A DNA stretch of 44,668 nt from Methylacidiphilum sp. (GTDB lineage: Bacteria; Verrucomicrobiota; Verrucomicrobiia; CAIQCK01). The stretch spans positions 1-44,668 of the forward strand of contig DYDC01000001.1 of the NCBI GenBank assembly GCA_020718125.1, given 5' to 3'. Positions 16,540-24,530 of this stretch are shown one piece after another. Positions within the stretch are counted from its first letter, which is position 1, and every line of letters starts with the position of its first letter. The notes beneath the pieces were generated by a model. The model was given only the letters and a program-made list of their open reading frames with translations. It was not told where the DNA came from and ran no database searches. The position numbers were made by a program, and so were the translations under genes.

Positions 16540-16588
16540 GGCCGACCTTGCATCCGGTCAGGCCATCTCCCATTATTGGCGTGCGGCC

Positions 16589-17122
16589 ATGCCACTGTTT
16601 GACCATCTGAGCCGGGAAGCAGCCAAGCACCACCTCGATTTTCTTGTCATTGGTGCGCACGCGGTGATTTGCCATGGATACGTGCGGGCCACGGACGATG
16701 CCGATATTCTGGTGAGCAAGGAGAATCAGCCGCAATGGGAGCAGATGCTTCGCGGCCTCGGTTACAAGGTGGTCCACGACGGCGGCGCCTCCCTGCAGCT
16801 TGAGTCCGCCGACAAGGCGGCTTGGGACTTGGATCTGATGCTGGTCCCGGCGGAGACGTTCGGGAAGATGATTGCCGAAGCGAAAGTCGTCAGGTTGGAG
16901 GGAGTGTCGGTCCGCATTCCGAGCCTAGACCACGTCTTTGCGTTGAAGGTTCATGCGCTCAAGCACGGCCGTGGATTGCGGCGGCTGAAAGACATGGACG
17001 ATGTCATTCGATTGGCGCTCGCCAATGGCGTGGATGTGCGGTCAGAATCCTTCCGGCGGTTGTTCGTGAAGCACGGTGATCCGAAGATTTATGAGCAAGT
17101 TCTCAAAGCATGTGCTCCGTGA
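16589..17122 (+). CDS. Nucleotidyltransferase-fold protein (MNT/AbiEii-like)
   Basis: A short nucleotidyltransferase-superfamily protein of 177 residues. LVIGAHAVICHGYVRATDDADILV has the family's GxxA... then DxD (D-A-D) with two acidic metal ligands. LDLML supplies a third acidic position, and VRIPSLDHVFALKVHALKHGRGLRRLKDMDDVIRL is the helical C-terminal part found in AbiEii-type and related proteins. It overlaps a small downstream gene by 32 bases, a bicistronic arrangement like toxin-antitoxin modules. Function as a toxin is possible but unproven. The start is set by the ATG before the conserved domain; the ribosome site is weak. Confidence 0.75.
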   Translation: MPLFDHLSREAAKHHLDFLVIGAHAVICHGYVRATDDADILVSKENQPQWEQMLRGLGYKVVHDGGASLQLESADKAAWDLDLMLVPAETFGKMIAEAKVVRLEGVSVRIPSLDHVFALKVHALKHGRGLRRLKDMDDVIRLALANGVDVRSESFRRLFVKHGDPKIYEQVLKACAP

Positions 17123-17327
17123 GACCGCGGCGGCCTATCGGGTGAGAACCAAGCCCGCAAGCGACTTGGAGTTTCCGGATTGGAGCGGCCATTGTGAGCG
17201 GCCATCGAAGATGACCGCGGATGCGATGCTGCGGTATTGCGAGTTCCTGTTGCCGCTCGTGCGGAGCTTTCCGGGACGCAGGAAGCTGCGGCTGGCAACC
17301 CGATGTTCTCGTGAGTTTGTCTTATAG
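17091..17327 (+). CDS. Small hypothetical partner of the nucleotidyltransferase-like gene
   Basis: 78 residues starting MSKFSKHVLRETAAAYRVRT. No recognised domain. It has a charged N-terminus, a middle DLEFPDWSGHCERPSKM, and an amphipathic C-terminus ending REFVL. It overlaps the preceding gene by 32 bases in another frame and stops 13 bases before the xylulokinase ATG. Tight overlap with a nucleotidyltransferase suggests a functional pair, perhaps a regulator or antitoxin. The reading is supported by its compact fit between genes rather than by homology. Confidence 0.5.
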   Translation: MSKFSKHVLRETAAAYRVRTKPASDLEFPDWSGHCERPSKMTADAMLRYCEFLLPLVRSFPGRRKLRLATRCSREFVL

Positions 17328-17340
17328 TGAGGATCCAATC

Positions 17341-18864
17341 ATGCCCGAATACTTCATCGGAATAGACAGCGGCACCCAATCCACCAAGGCCATCGTCGTG
17401 GACGCGCGCACCGGCCGCGTTGCCGGCAGCGGCGCGAAAGCGCACGGCCTCATCCCGAAACTGCCGCCGGGCCACAAGGAGCAGCACCCGAAGGTGTGGA
17501 TTGACGCGGTCATCGCCAGCGTCCGCGCCGCGCTCAAGGCTGCGAAAGTGAAGGCCGCCGACGTGCGCGGCATCGGCGTCAGCGGCCAACAGCATGGGTT
17601 CGCGCCTCTGGATGCCGCGGGCAACGTCATCCGTCCGGCAAAACTCTGGTGCGACACGTCCACCGCGACGCAATGCGACGAGATCATCGGCAAGCTGGGC
17701 GGCCTCTCGCGCGTCATCGAGCTCATCGGCAACGGCGTGCCGGCGGGTTTCACTGCGTCGAAGATTCTCTGGCTCAAACAAAACGAGCCGCAGAACTACG
17801 CGAGGCTCGCCACCGTCCTGTTGCCGCACGACTACATCAACTTCTGGCTGACGGGCAACAAGACGATGGAGTTCGGCGACGCCAGCGGCACGGCGCTGAT
17901 GGATGTGCGTTCGCGCCAATGGTGCGACGCGGTCATCGCTGCGATTGATCCCGATCTCAAAGCGAAGCTGCCGGCCATCCAGCCGAGCGACCAGCCCGCG
18001 GGCAAGTTGCGTGCTGAAGCCGCCAGGTCGCTTGGTGTGGGCGGCAACGTGATCGTCAGCGCGGGTGGTGGCGACAACATGATGGGTGCCATCGGCACCG
18101 GCAATACGCGGCCAGGCATCGTTACAGCGAGCTTCGGCACCAGCGGGACGATCTACGCGTGCAGCGACAAGCCGGTGATTGATCCCGAGGCGGAGATTGC
18201 CGCGTTCTGCGATTCCACGGGGCAATGGCTGCCGTTGCTCTGCACGATGAACGTCACCGTTGCCACCGAGATGGTCCGCAAAGACTTCGGCTGGACGTTC
18301 GCGAAGATGGACGCCGAAGTGAAGAAGACGCCTGTCGGCGCGGGCGGCCTCGTGCTGCTCCCCTACTTCGAGGGCGAGCGCACACCGAACGTGCCCGATG
18401 GCACAGGCGTCTTCTTCGGGGTGAACAACCGCACGCTCGCGGCGGGGCCGTTCGCGCGCGCGGCGATGGAGGGCGCCACGCTCGGCATGAACTACGGCCT
18501 GAACCGCCTGCGCGCGCTCGGCATCGCGCCGACGCAAATTCGCGCTACGGGCGGCGGCTCGCAATCGCCGGTTTGGCGGCAGATCATGGCCGACGTGTTC
18601 AACGCCGAGGTCGTTTGCGCGCAGACGGCGGAGGGCGCGGCCTACGGCGGCGCGTTGCAGGCAATGTGGTGCTGCGCCCGCCAGCGGGGCAGCAAGGTCG
18701 AGATTTGGGAAATCACCGATGAGTTCGTCAAACTCGACCGGAAGAGCATCGCCAAACCGAAGCCGGCCAACGTGGAGAAGTATCGCGCGCTCCAGACGCT
18801 GCAAGACCAGCTCAGCCGCGATCTGCGCGGGGCGTTTGCGAAGCACCGGGCGTTGGTGTCGTAA
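17341..18864 (+). CDS. xylB: Xylulokinase (FGGY carbohydrate kinase)
   Basis: Phosphorylates D-xylulose to xylulose 5-phosphate for the pentose phosphate pathway. The FGGY fold is clear: N-terminal phosphate motif YFIGIDSGTQSTKAIVVD, GIGVSGQQHG, LLPHDYINFWLTG, GDASGTALMDV, VIVSAGGGDNMMGAIGTG, ASFGTSGTIYA and LPYFEGERTPNVPDGTG, then RATGGGSQSPVWRQIMADVFN (the kinase C-terminal signature). ATG 17341 is preceded by GAGGA at 17330-17334. Length is 507, as expected. Its TAA stop lies inside a heptamer repeat array. No xylose isomerase gene sits next to it; the exported sugar-oxidation operon 7 kb away may feed related pathways. Confidence 0.93.
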   Translation: MPEYFIGIDSGTQSTKAIVVDARTGRVAGSGAKAHGLIPKLPPGHKEQHPKVWIDAVIASVRAALKAAKVKAADVRGIGVSGQQHGFAPLDAAGNVIRPAKLWCDTSTATQCDEIIGKLGGLSRVIELIGNGVPAGFTASKILWLKQNEPQNYARLATVLLPHDYINFWLTGNKTMEFGDASGTALMDVRSRQWCDAVIAAIDPDLKAKLPAIQPSDQPAGKLRAEAARSLGVGGNVIVSAGGGDNMMGAIGTGNTRPGIVTASFGTSGTIYACSDKPVIDPEAEIAAFCDSTGQWLPLLCTMNVTVATEMVRKDFGWTFAKMDAEVKKTPVGAGGLVLLPYFEGERTPNVPDGTGVFFGVNNRTLAAGPFARAAMEGATLGMNYGLNRLRALGIAPTQIRATGGGSQSPVWRQIMADVFNAEVVCAQTAEGAAYGGALQAMWCCARQRGSKVEIWEITDEFVKLDRKSIAKPKPANVEKYRALQTLQDQLSRDLRGAFAKHRALVS

Positions 18865-18956
18865 TACGTAATGCGTAATACGTAAAACGGAAACGGAACC
18901 GTCGCACCCAGCCTTACGCATCACGCATTACGCATTACGGTTCACGTTTCCAGTTT
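18861..18956. repeat. Inverted heptamer arrays between xylB and the amidohydrolase gene
   Basis: The left array has units GTAATAC, GTAATGC, GTAATAC, GTAAAAC from 18861. The right array (about 18913-18947) carries the reverse complement (ATTACGC-type units). The two could pair as a long hairpin. The left array supplies the xylB TAA stop; the right array ends just before the ATG at 18958, occupying the whole 93-base gap. Confidence 0.75.
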
Positions 18957-18957
18957 C

Positions 18958-20127
18958 ATGCAGCTCTATCGCGCCAAGTTCGTCCTGCCGATTGCCACAC
19001 CTCCCATCGAGGACGGTGTCGTTGCTGTCGAGCGGGGACGTGTCGCCGCAACAGGTCGAACGGCCGACTTTTCCGGCCCGTTCACCGACCTCGGCGAATG
19101 CGCCTTGCTGCCCGGCTTCATCAACGCGCACTGTCATCTCGACTACACCGACATGGCGGGCGAGGTGCCGATGCGCGGCAGCTTCACGGAATGGCTGGCC
19201 GACATCACGGCGTTGAGGCGGGCGTGGTCGGCGCCACAGTTCGCGGTGTCAGCGTGCAACGGTCTCATCGGCGCGTCCCGCAGCGGGACGACGACGTTAT
19301 GTGACATCGCAGCAACACCCGCCAACCTCGGCCTCGTGGCGGCGGCGCCGATGCGCGTATTGTCGTGTCTGGAGTTGATTGATGTCGCGGGCCAGACGAT
19401 AGACGACTCGCAATGGGCTTGTTTCGCGGGCCTCTCGCCCCACGCGCCGTTTACGGCCTCGGCGGCGCTCTACGAGAAGGCTCACACCTTCTGCCGGAAA
19501 CGCCGGCGCATTTTCACGACGCACTTGGCGGAGTCTCTCGACGAGCGGGCGATGTTCGAGGAGGCGCGTGGCGCGCTCTATGAACGGCTGCGCGCGCTGG
19601 GCCGGCCGATGAGCGACTGCGGCCACGGATCGAGCGTTGAGTTGCTTGACCGGCTGGGGGTGCTTCGCGGCGCGTTGGTGGCGCATGCGAATTGCGTCAG
19701 CGACGATGACATTGTCCGGTTGGCGCAAGCCAAGGCAATTGTCGTGCATTGCCCAAGCAGCCACCGGTTTTTCGGTCATCCACCGTTTCCGCTGGAGCGG
19801 CTGCGGGCGGCGGGCGTGCCGGTCTGTCTCGGCACCGACAGCGCCGCCAGCGGGGCGACGTTGGACATGCGCGACGAGATGCGGCAGTTTGGGGCGGCAT
19901 TTCCGGCGGTGCGGCCCGGCGACGCGCTGGCAATGGCGACCGTGGCAGCGGCTGCGGCATTGAAACGGCCGGGCGTGACGGGCACACTGGCACCGGGTGC
20001 CAGGGCCGACATGATCGCAGCAGCGGTGGAACGGAACCCGCGGGATTTGCCCGAAGCGGCGGTCATGAGCCGGGGCGCGGTGTGGTTGAACATGGTCAAT
20101 GGAAAGGCGGTGCATCGTGAGGATTGA
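18958..20127 (+). CDS. Metal-dependent amidohydrolase/deaminase (candidate aminodeoxyfutalosine deaminase)
   Basis: Amidohydrolase-superfamily deaminase (389 residues) of the Atz/Trz/MtaD type. The metal site is complete: HCH in LPGFINAHCHLDYTDM (about residues 60-62), HLAES, LVAHANC with the third His, and GTDSAAS with the Asp that activates water. The beta-sandwich N- and C-terminal strands (VERGRVAATG; GTLAPGARADMIA) are present. Such enzymes deaminate cytosine, S-adenosylhomocysteine or aminodeoxyfutalosine. The nearby MqnA/MqnD-type gene makes aminodeoxyfutalosine the most attractive substrate. It overlaps the next gene, suggesting co-transcription. Confidence 0.8.
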   Translation: MQLYRAKFVLPIATPPIEDGVVAVERGRVAATGRTADFSGPFTDLGECALLPGFINAHCHLDYTDMAGEVPMRGSFTEWLADITALRRAWSAPQFAVSACNGLIGASRSGTTTLCDIAATPANLGLVAAAPMRVLSCLELIDVAGQTIDDSQWACFAGLSPHAPFTASAALYEKAHTFCRKRRRIFTTHLAESLDERAMFEEARGALYERLRALGRPMSDCGHGSSVELLDRLGVLRGALVAHANCVSDDDIVRLAQAKAIVVHCPSSHRFFGHPPFPLERLRAAGVPVCLGTDSAASGATLDMRDEMRQFGAAFPAVRPGDALAMATVAAAAALKRPGVTGTLAPGARADMIAAAVERNPRDLPEAAVMSRGAVWLNMVNGKAVHRED

Positions 20128-20791
20128 ACGACTGGGCGGCCTGCTGGCGGTCGCAATTGCGACCGTGATGTGGCGGGCGGAGGCGCAACAGGGTGTCGCG
20201 CCGCCAACGCCCGGCGGCTTCGCTCCGCACGGTGTGGGGTCGGGTGTGGGTGTCGGCGGCGCCACGGTGGCACCCGGTCAGGTGACCAACCCCGCCGGGA
20301 TCGTGAGAGGGTTGCACTTGAAAATCCAGGCCCTGATTCGCGCGCAACGCTACAACGAAGCCGAGGCGGCAACGATGGAACTGCTCCAGCGCGAACAGAA
20401 CACGCAATCACAATACGCGCAGGTTTATTTGCGGCAGATCCAGGCCGGTCGGGCGGCATTGGAGGCGCCCTTGCGCCAGATCATCGTGCCGGAGGTCAAC
20501 TTCCGGGAGGCGAACATCGCGGATGTGGTCAAGTTCCTGGGGGACGTCAGTGTTGAGCGTTCGGCAAACAAGCGCGGCATCAGTTTCGTGCTTCAACTGC
20601 CTCCGGGCGTTCCGACGTCAACGGTAACATTGAACCTTCGCCAGACGCCATTGCTCGATGTGCTCCGCTACGCCGCCTCCGGCGCCGGGCTGGAGTTCCG
20701 CTGCGAGCAGCACGCCGTGGTCATCTACAAGCCTCAACCGGCGGCTCCAGCCGCAACGCAGGGCGGGGCACAGCCGCCGCCGGCTCCGTGA
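20117..20791 (+). CDS. Exported protein with STN/secretin-N-like domain
   Basis: GTG 20117 gives MRIERLGGLLAVAIATVMWRAEA-QQ, a Sec signal, and overlaps the amidohydrolase stop. The mature protein has a Gly/Pro-rich linker, a helical segment (residues about 60-110), then IIVPEVNFREANIADVVKFLGDVS...VTLNLRQTPLLDVLRYAASGAGLEFRCEQHAVVIYKP. This is the pattern of the STN/secretin short domain seen in secretins and TonB-type receptors and as stand-alone proteins in Verrucomicrobiota-like genomes. It ends in a Pro/Ala-rich tail. No secretin channel follows, so it is not part of an evident secretion system here. The start at 20099 is the alternative. Confidence 0.65.
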   Translation: MRIERLGGLLAVAIATVMWRAEAQQGVAPPTPGGFAPHGVGSGVGVGGATVAPGQVTNPAGIVRGLHLKIQALIRAQRYNEAEAATMELLQREQNTQSQYAQVYLRQIQAGRAALEAPLRQIIVPEVNFREANIADVVKFLGDVSVERSANKRGISFVLQLPPGVPTSTVTLNLRQTPLLDVLRYAASGAGLEFRCEQHAVVIYKPQPAAPAATQGGAQPPPAP

Positions 20792-22014
20792 TGGCAATGG
20801 AACTCGACGCGTTTGCGACTGCGGCGTTGGAGGAACTGCGCGCGGCTGGATTGCTTCGGTCGCTCCGCACGGTTGGCAATCCGCAAGGCCCGCTCATTAC
20901 GGTGGACGGCCGGGAGCTGCTGAACTTCTCCTCCAACGATTACCTCGGCCTCGCGAACGATCCGTTGCTGCGCGAGGCGGCGGTGCGCGCTGTGGAGCGA
21001 TACGGCGTCGGCGCGGGCGCGTCGCGGCTGGTCTGCGGCAACATGGCGCCGTATGGCGAACTGGAGGATCGCTTGCCGGCTTTCAAGGGGAAGGAGGCGG
21101 CGGTCGTTTTCGGTTCCGGCTATGCCGCCAATGTCGGCACGATTTGCGCGCTGGTTGGTAAAGGCGACACCGTCATCCTCGACAAGCTCAACCACGCCAG
21201 CATCGTTGATGGCGCCCGGCAGAGCGGGGCGACCGTCCGCGTCTATCCGCACCGCGACATGGACAAGCTAGAGAAGTTGCTGAAACAGAGTGGGCCGTGC
21301 GTCCCGCACGGCCAATCATCGACGATCAGCCGCGCGGGACGCGCGGCCCACCCTAGTCGCACACTCGTAGTCACAGAAACCGTCTTCTCCATGGACGGCG
21401 ACCACGCGCCGCTGCGCGAGATCGTCGAGTTGAAAGACCGCTACGGCGCGTGGCTGATGATTGATGAGGCTCACGCAACGGGCCTCTACGGGTCGCGCCG
21501 GCGGGGACTGGCCGAGGAACTGGGTGTGGAGGACCAGATTGACGTGACCCTCGGCACGTTGAGCAAGGCGCTCGGCTGCGTCGGTGGTTTCGTGTGCGGC
21601 TCGCGCGCGCTCGTGGACTTGCTCATCAACCGGGCGCGCAGCCTCATTTACTCGACGGCCCTGCCGCCGGCCATCGTCGCGGCAGCGAGCGCGGCGGTGC
21701 AGTTTGTGATGAGCGACGCCGGCCAGGCACGGCGGGAGTTGTTGTTGCAGCGGGTGAAGGAATTGCATCAAGGTGTGGTCAACCTTGGATACCGCAGCGT
21801 TCCGACCGGAGCAATCATGCCGATGGTTGTCGGTGACGAAGTCAAAGCGATGGCCCTGTCGCGGAGGCTGCTGGACGCCGGCGTCTTTGTCCCGGCGATC
21901 CGTTATCCGACCGTCGCCCGTGGCGCGGCACGCTTGCGGCTGACTGTGACGGCCGCGCATACCGCTGAACGGGTTCAGTTGCTGATAGGAAAGCTGTCGG
22001 GCGCGGGCCAGTGA
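20791..22014 (+). CDS. bioF: 8-amino-7-oxononanoate synthase with in-frame REP insertion
   Basis: PLP enzyme of biotin synthesis that condenses pimeloyl-ACP/CoA with L-alanine. Family motifs: LLNFSSNDYLGLA, YGVGAGASRLVCGN, DKLNHASIVDGARQSGA, TETVFSMDGDHAPLREI, LMIDEAHATGLYG, and LGTLSKALGCVGGF with the PLP lysine. About 23 residues (166-188, SGPCVPHGQSS...SRAGRAAHPS), encoded by a REP palindrome pair at 21287-21354, are inserted between MDKLEKLLK and the RTLVVTE strand. Without them the protein would be near 385 residues, the usual size. The site is a surface loop before a core strand, so activity may persist. The gene is tightly coupled to its upstream neighbour and followed by bioA and bioD. 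Confidence 0.92.
   Translation: MAMELDAFATAALEELRAAGLLRSLRTVGNPQGPLITVDGRELLNFSSNDYLGLANDPLLREAAVRAVERYGVGAGASRLVCGNMAPYGELEDRLPAFKGKEAAVVFGSGYAANVGTICALVGKGDTVILDKLNHASIVDGARQSGATVRVYPHRDMDKLEKLLKQSGPCVPHGQSSTISRAGRAAHPSRTLVVTETVFSMDGDHAPLREIVELKDRYGAWLMIDEAHATGLYGSRRRGLAEELGVEDQIDVTLGTLSKALGCVGGFVCGSRALVDLLINRARSLIYSTALPPAIVAAASAAVQFVMSDAGQARRELLLQRVKELHQGVVNLGYRSVPTGAIMPMVVGDEVKAMALSRRLLDAGVFVPAIRYPTVARGAARLRLTVTAAHTAERVQLLIGKLSGAGQ
21287..21354. repeat. REP pair in frame inside bioF
   Basis: Inverted arms, each with a GTGG head and a hairpin: left stem GCCGTGC, loop GTCCC; right arm on the other strand, stem GCCGCGC, loop GTCCC. The outer ends are AGAGTGGG and CCCACCCT. The element contains no stop codon in the reading frame used. 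A closely similar pair lies in the DUF763 remnant and is read in the same frame (SGPCVPHGQSS). Confidence 0.88.
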
Positions 22015-22027
22015 GTGTGCGCATCGC

Positions 22028-22048
22028 GTTTCACGTTTCACGCTTCAC
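22028..22048. repeat. GTTTCAC heptamer repeat upstream of bioA
   Basis: Three units (GTTTCAC, GTTTCAC, GCTTCAC) lie in the 67-base gap between bioF and bioA. No ribosome-binding site is obvious between them and the bioA ATG. Confidence 0.55.
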
Positions 22049-22081
22049 TCGCCATGCCCCACGCTTTACGCTCCCCGCCGC

Positions 22082-23413
22082 ATGGATTCGCTCGCTGACA
22101 AGGACCATCGCCACCTCTGGCATCCGTTCACGCAGATGCGTGACTGGATGGCGGAGGAGCCTGTCATTATCGCGCGGGGGCAGGGTGCGCGACTGTGGGA
22201 CACGAAGGGTCGCGAGTATCTCGACGCCAACGCCTCGATCTGGACGAATATCCACGGCCACAACCATCCGCGCATCAACGCCGCCATCCGCGCCCAACTG
22301 GAGAAGGTCGCGCACAGTTCGTTCCTCGGCCTGTCGAACGTGCCGGCCATCGAACTGGCGGAGAAGTTGGTCAGCATCGCGCCTGTAGCGGCGGTCTCTG
22401 ACCGCCGTCGGTTGCCAGAAGACGAACAGCCGGCGGTCAGAGACCGCCGCTACAGTCCGCTCACACGCGTTTTCTACAGCGACGACGGCTCCACGGCGGT
22501 CGAGGTGGCAATCAAGATGGCGCTGCATTACTGGGTCCATCGCGGCCAGCCGCAGCGACGGCGGTTCGTGGCATTCAGCGGCGCCTATCACGGCGATACG
22601 GTCGGCGCGGTGAGCCTCGGCGGGATTGATCTGTTTCACGCGGCCTACAAGCCGCTGCTGTTTGAAGTGGAGCATGTGGCGGACGCGGCGGCGCTGAGAT
22701 CAGTTTTGGAGAGGCATGGCAAAGAAGTGGCTGCGGTGGCGATCGAACCTCTGATTCAGGGCGCGGCGGGGATGAAGGTGTGGCCGCGCGGTTTGTTGGC
22801 AGAGACGCGGCGGCTTTGCGATGAGCACGGGGCGTTGCTGGTCGCCGACGAAGTGATGACGGGCTTTGGCCGGACAGGAACGATGTTCGCGTGCGAGCAG
22901 GAGAGCGTGACGCCGGATTTTCTGTGTCTGGCGAAAGGGTTGACGGGCGGCTACATGCCGCTGGCGGCGACACTGACGACTGACGCAGTGTTCGAAGCGT
23001 TTCTCGGCAGCTACGAAGACCAGAAGACGTTCTTTCACGGCCACAGTTATACAGGCAACCAGCTCGGCTGCGCGGCGGCGCTGGCAAGCTTGGCGGTCTT
23101 CGAGGAAGAGCAGACGCTGGAGCAGTTGCAGCCGAAGATTGGGTTGCTGCGGAACGATCTACAGGAGTTCTGCGAGCTGAAGGCGGTGATGGAGGTCCGT
23201 CAGTGTGGCTTCATCGGCGCAGTGGAGCTTGGCTCGTATCCGTGGAAGGCAAAGGCGGGCATCCGAGTGTGCCAGCGTGCGCGCGAGCTGGGCGCGCTGA
23301 CGCGGCCCATCGGCAACGTCATCGTCATCATGCCGCCACTGTGTGTGACGGAGGATGAGTTGCGGAAGATATGCGAGGCGCTGCGACGGGCGATTCAGGA
23401 GGAGTTGAGATGA
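22082..23413 (+). CDS. bioA: Adenosylmethionine-8-amino-7-oxononanoate aminotransferase with in-frame REP insertion
   Basis: PLP aminotransferase that makes 7,8-diaminopelargonate from KAPA using S-adenosylmethionine. DKDHRHLWHPFTQMRDW at the N-terminus is the BioA signature. YSDDGSTAVEVAIKMA, FSGAYHGDTVGAVSLGG, LLVADEVMTGFGRTGTMFA and FLCLAKGLTGGYMPLAATL (PLP Lys) follow. Between LVSIAP and LTRVFYSDDGST lies an insertion of about 24 residues (101-125, VAAVSDRR...RDRRYS) encoded by a REP pair at 22383-22455. The site is next to the conserved SDDGST loop that holds the PLP phosphate, so its tolerance is notable. The stop overlaps the bioD start (ATGA). Confidence 0.92.
   Translation: MDSLADKDHRHLWHPFTQMRDWMAEEPVIIARGQGARLWDTKGREYLDANASIWTNIHGHNHPRINAAIRAQLEKVAHSSFLGLSNVPAIELAEKLVSIAPVAAVSDRRRLPEDEQPAVRDRRYSPLTRVFYSDDGSTAVEVAIKMALHYWVHRGQPQRRRFVAFSGAYHGDTVGAVSLGGIDLFHAAYKPLLFEVEHVADAAALRSVLERHGKEVAAVAIEPLIQGAAGMKVWPRGLLAETRRLCDEHGALLVADEVMTGFGRTGTMFACEQESVTPDFLCLAKGLTGGYMPLAATLTTDAVFEAFLGSYEDQKTFFHGHSYTGNQLGCAAALASLAVFEEEQTLEQLQPKIGLLRNDLQEFCELKAVMEVRQCGFIGAVELGSYPWKAKAGIRVCQRARELGALTRPIGNVIVIMPPLCVTEDELRKICEALRRAIQEELR
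22383..22455. repeat. REP pair in frame inside bioA
   Basis: Left arm: GTAG, then stem GGCGGTC, loop TCT, stem GACCGCC. The right arm is its inverted copy ending CTACAG. Both heads face out. The same element occurs in ribD (38866-38937) and is read there in the identical frame (VAAVSDRR ... DRRYS). In the left arm the other two forward frames meet a TAG or TGA, so only this frame is open. Confidence 0.88.
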
Positions 23414-24075
23414 AGGCCGAAGGTCGAAGGTCGAAGGCCGAAGGAAGGCCGAAATCCGAAAACCGAAGCGCGGCGTGTGTGTTTGTGACTGGAACAGATA
23501 CGGGGGTGGGCAAGACATTTGTGACGGCGGCGCTTGTGCGAGCATTGCGGAAAGCGGGCGTCCATGCGGGCGCAGTGAAACCATTTGCCACAGGGAACCG
23601 GGACGATGCGCGGGTGTTGCGGGCGGCAATGGACGGCGAGTTGACGCTGGCGGAGATCAATCCAGTGTTCTTCCGACGGCCGTTGGCGCCGATGGTGGCG
23701 GCGCGGTTGGAGGGGAAACGTGTGCCGCTGCGAGTAAGACTGCCGGCCAAGCGGTTCGATTTGCTGCTGGTCGAGGGCGTCGGGGGCTGGCTGGCGCCTC
23801 TGACGGATCGTGTGATGGTGGCGGATTGGGTGGCGCGGCAGGGCTGGCCGATCGTCATTGTTGCGCGGGCGGGCTTGGGAACGATCAATCACACGCTGCT
23901 GACGGTGGAAAGCGCGCGGCGGCGAGGTGTGAAGATTGTAGCCGTGATTCTGAATGACGTGGACAAGGCTGGCACGGCAGCGGCGCGGAGGAACGCGGTC
24001 GTCTTGCGGCGGTTGACGCGGCTGCCGGTGTTCGTGTCGGCAAGTGGATTGGCGGCTGCGCTTCTCGGACGATGA
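23410..24075 (+). CDS. bioD: Dethiobiotin synthetase
   Basis: ATP-dependent carboxylation and ring closure of 7,8-diaminopelargonate. VFVTGTDTGVGKTFVTAALVRAL is the P-loop (GxxxxGKT) of BioD; GAVKPFATG, LLLVEGVGGWLAPLTD and VARAGLGTINHTLLTVESARRRG match the family. The start overlaps the bioA stop. The first roughly 20 residues (KAEGRRSKAEGRPKSENR) come from heptamer repeats (23412-23467) and have replaced or extended the usual very short leader. The total of 221 residues is normal. bioB is not in the window. Confidence 0.92.
   Translation: MKAEGRRSKAEGRPKSENRSAACVFVTGTDTGVGKTFVTAALVRALRKAGVHAGAVKPFATGNRDDARVLRAAMDGELTLAEINPVFFRRPLAPMVAARLEGKRVPLRVRLPAKRFDLLLVEGVGGWLAPLTDRVMVADWVARQGWPIVIVARAGLGTINHTLLTVESARRRGVKIVAVILNDVDKAGTAAARRNAVVLRRLTRLPVFVSASGLAAALLGR
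23412..23467. repeat. GAAGGNC heptamer array forming the bioD N-terminus
   Basis: Units GAAGGCC, GAAGGTC, GAAGGTC, GAAGGCC, GAAGGAA, then GAAATCC, GAAAACC after a four-base interruption. The array begins two bases into the bioD coding region. The same motif, including the GAAATCC variant, is found inside the MqnA/D-type gene. Confidence 0.75.
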
Positions 24076-24083
24076 TGCAGCCG

Positions 24084-24530
24084 CTACGAGGCGCGCGGTT
24101 GCAGAATCAGGCAATCCAAGCCGTGGAATCGGGAGAAGCCTTGATCGAACGTCACCAGCCGAACACCGGCGCATTTGGCAAAGGCCGCCAGATACGCGTC
24201 CGTCCACAGGTTCGGCGATGTCCGCCCCAAGTCGCTGAACCTTGCCCATGTTTCGTCCAGATCGCGCGGCTCGGACTGCAACTGGATTTCAGGCAGTGCC
24301 AGCAAGTCCACGCACTGCTTCCACGCAGCCGCAGGCGTCAGCACATGGACGCCCATGACGCTCTTGTTGGTCAGCAGCCGCAGAAACCCCATCTGTGCGA
24401 CACGACAAAGGACAACCCGCGCTGCCGCCTCGCGCTCCCAATACGCCGCCGCCTCTTTGTGATGCGCGTGGGCCTCCGCCACAAGCGCCAGCCAGACGTT
24501 GGCGTCCAGCAGATCAGTGGATCTTGGCAA
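24084..24530 (-). CDS. PIN-domain toxin, VapC type
   Basis: PIN-domain ribonuclease of a type II toxin-antitoxin pair. STDLLDANVWLALVAEAHAHH has the first catalytic Asp (LLDANVW), and WTDAYLAAFAKCAGVRLVTFDQGFSRF carries the later acidic residues (TDAYLAAFA, TFDxGF) that coordinate Mg2+. FLRLLTNKSVMGVHVL is the family's central segment. Length 148 is normal. The start overlaps the antitoxin gene by 17 bases, and the order antitoxin-toxin is canonical. Targets are typically tRNA or rRNA in the family; here unknown. Confidence 0.9.
   Translation of the reverse strand: MPRSTDLLDANVWLALVAEAHAHHKEAAAYWEREAAARVVLCRVAQMGFLRLLTNKSVMGVHVLTPAAAWKQCVDLLALPEIQLQSEPRDLDETWARFSDLGRTSPNLWTDAYLAAFAKCAGVRLVTFDQGFSRFHGLDCLILQPRAS

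Noticed and set aside
17089..18924. A 611-codon open frame antisense to xylB
   Set aside because: It mirrors the high-GC codon pattern of a clear xylulokinase and has Arg/Ala/His-rich composition without motifs.
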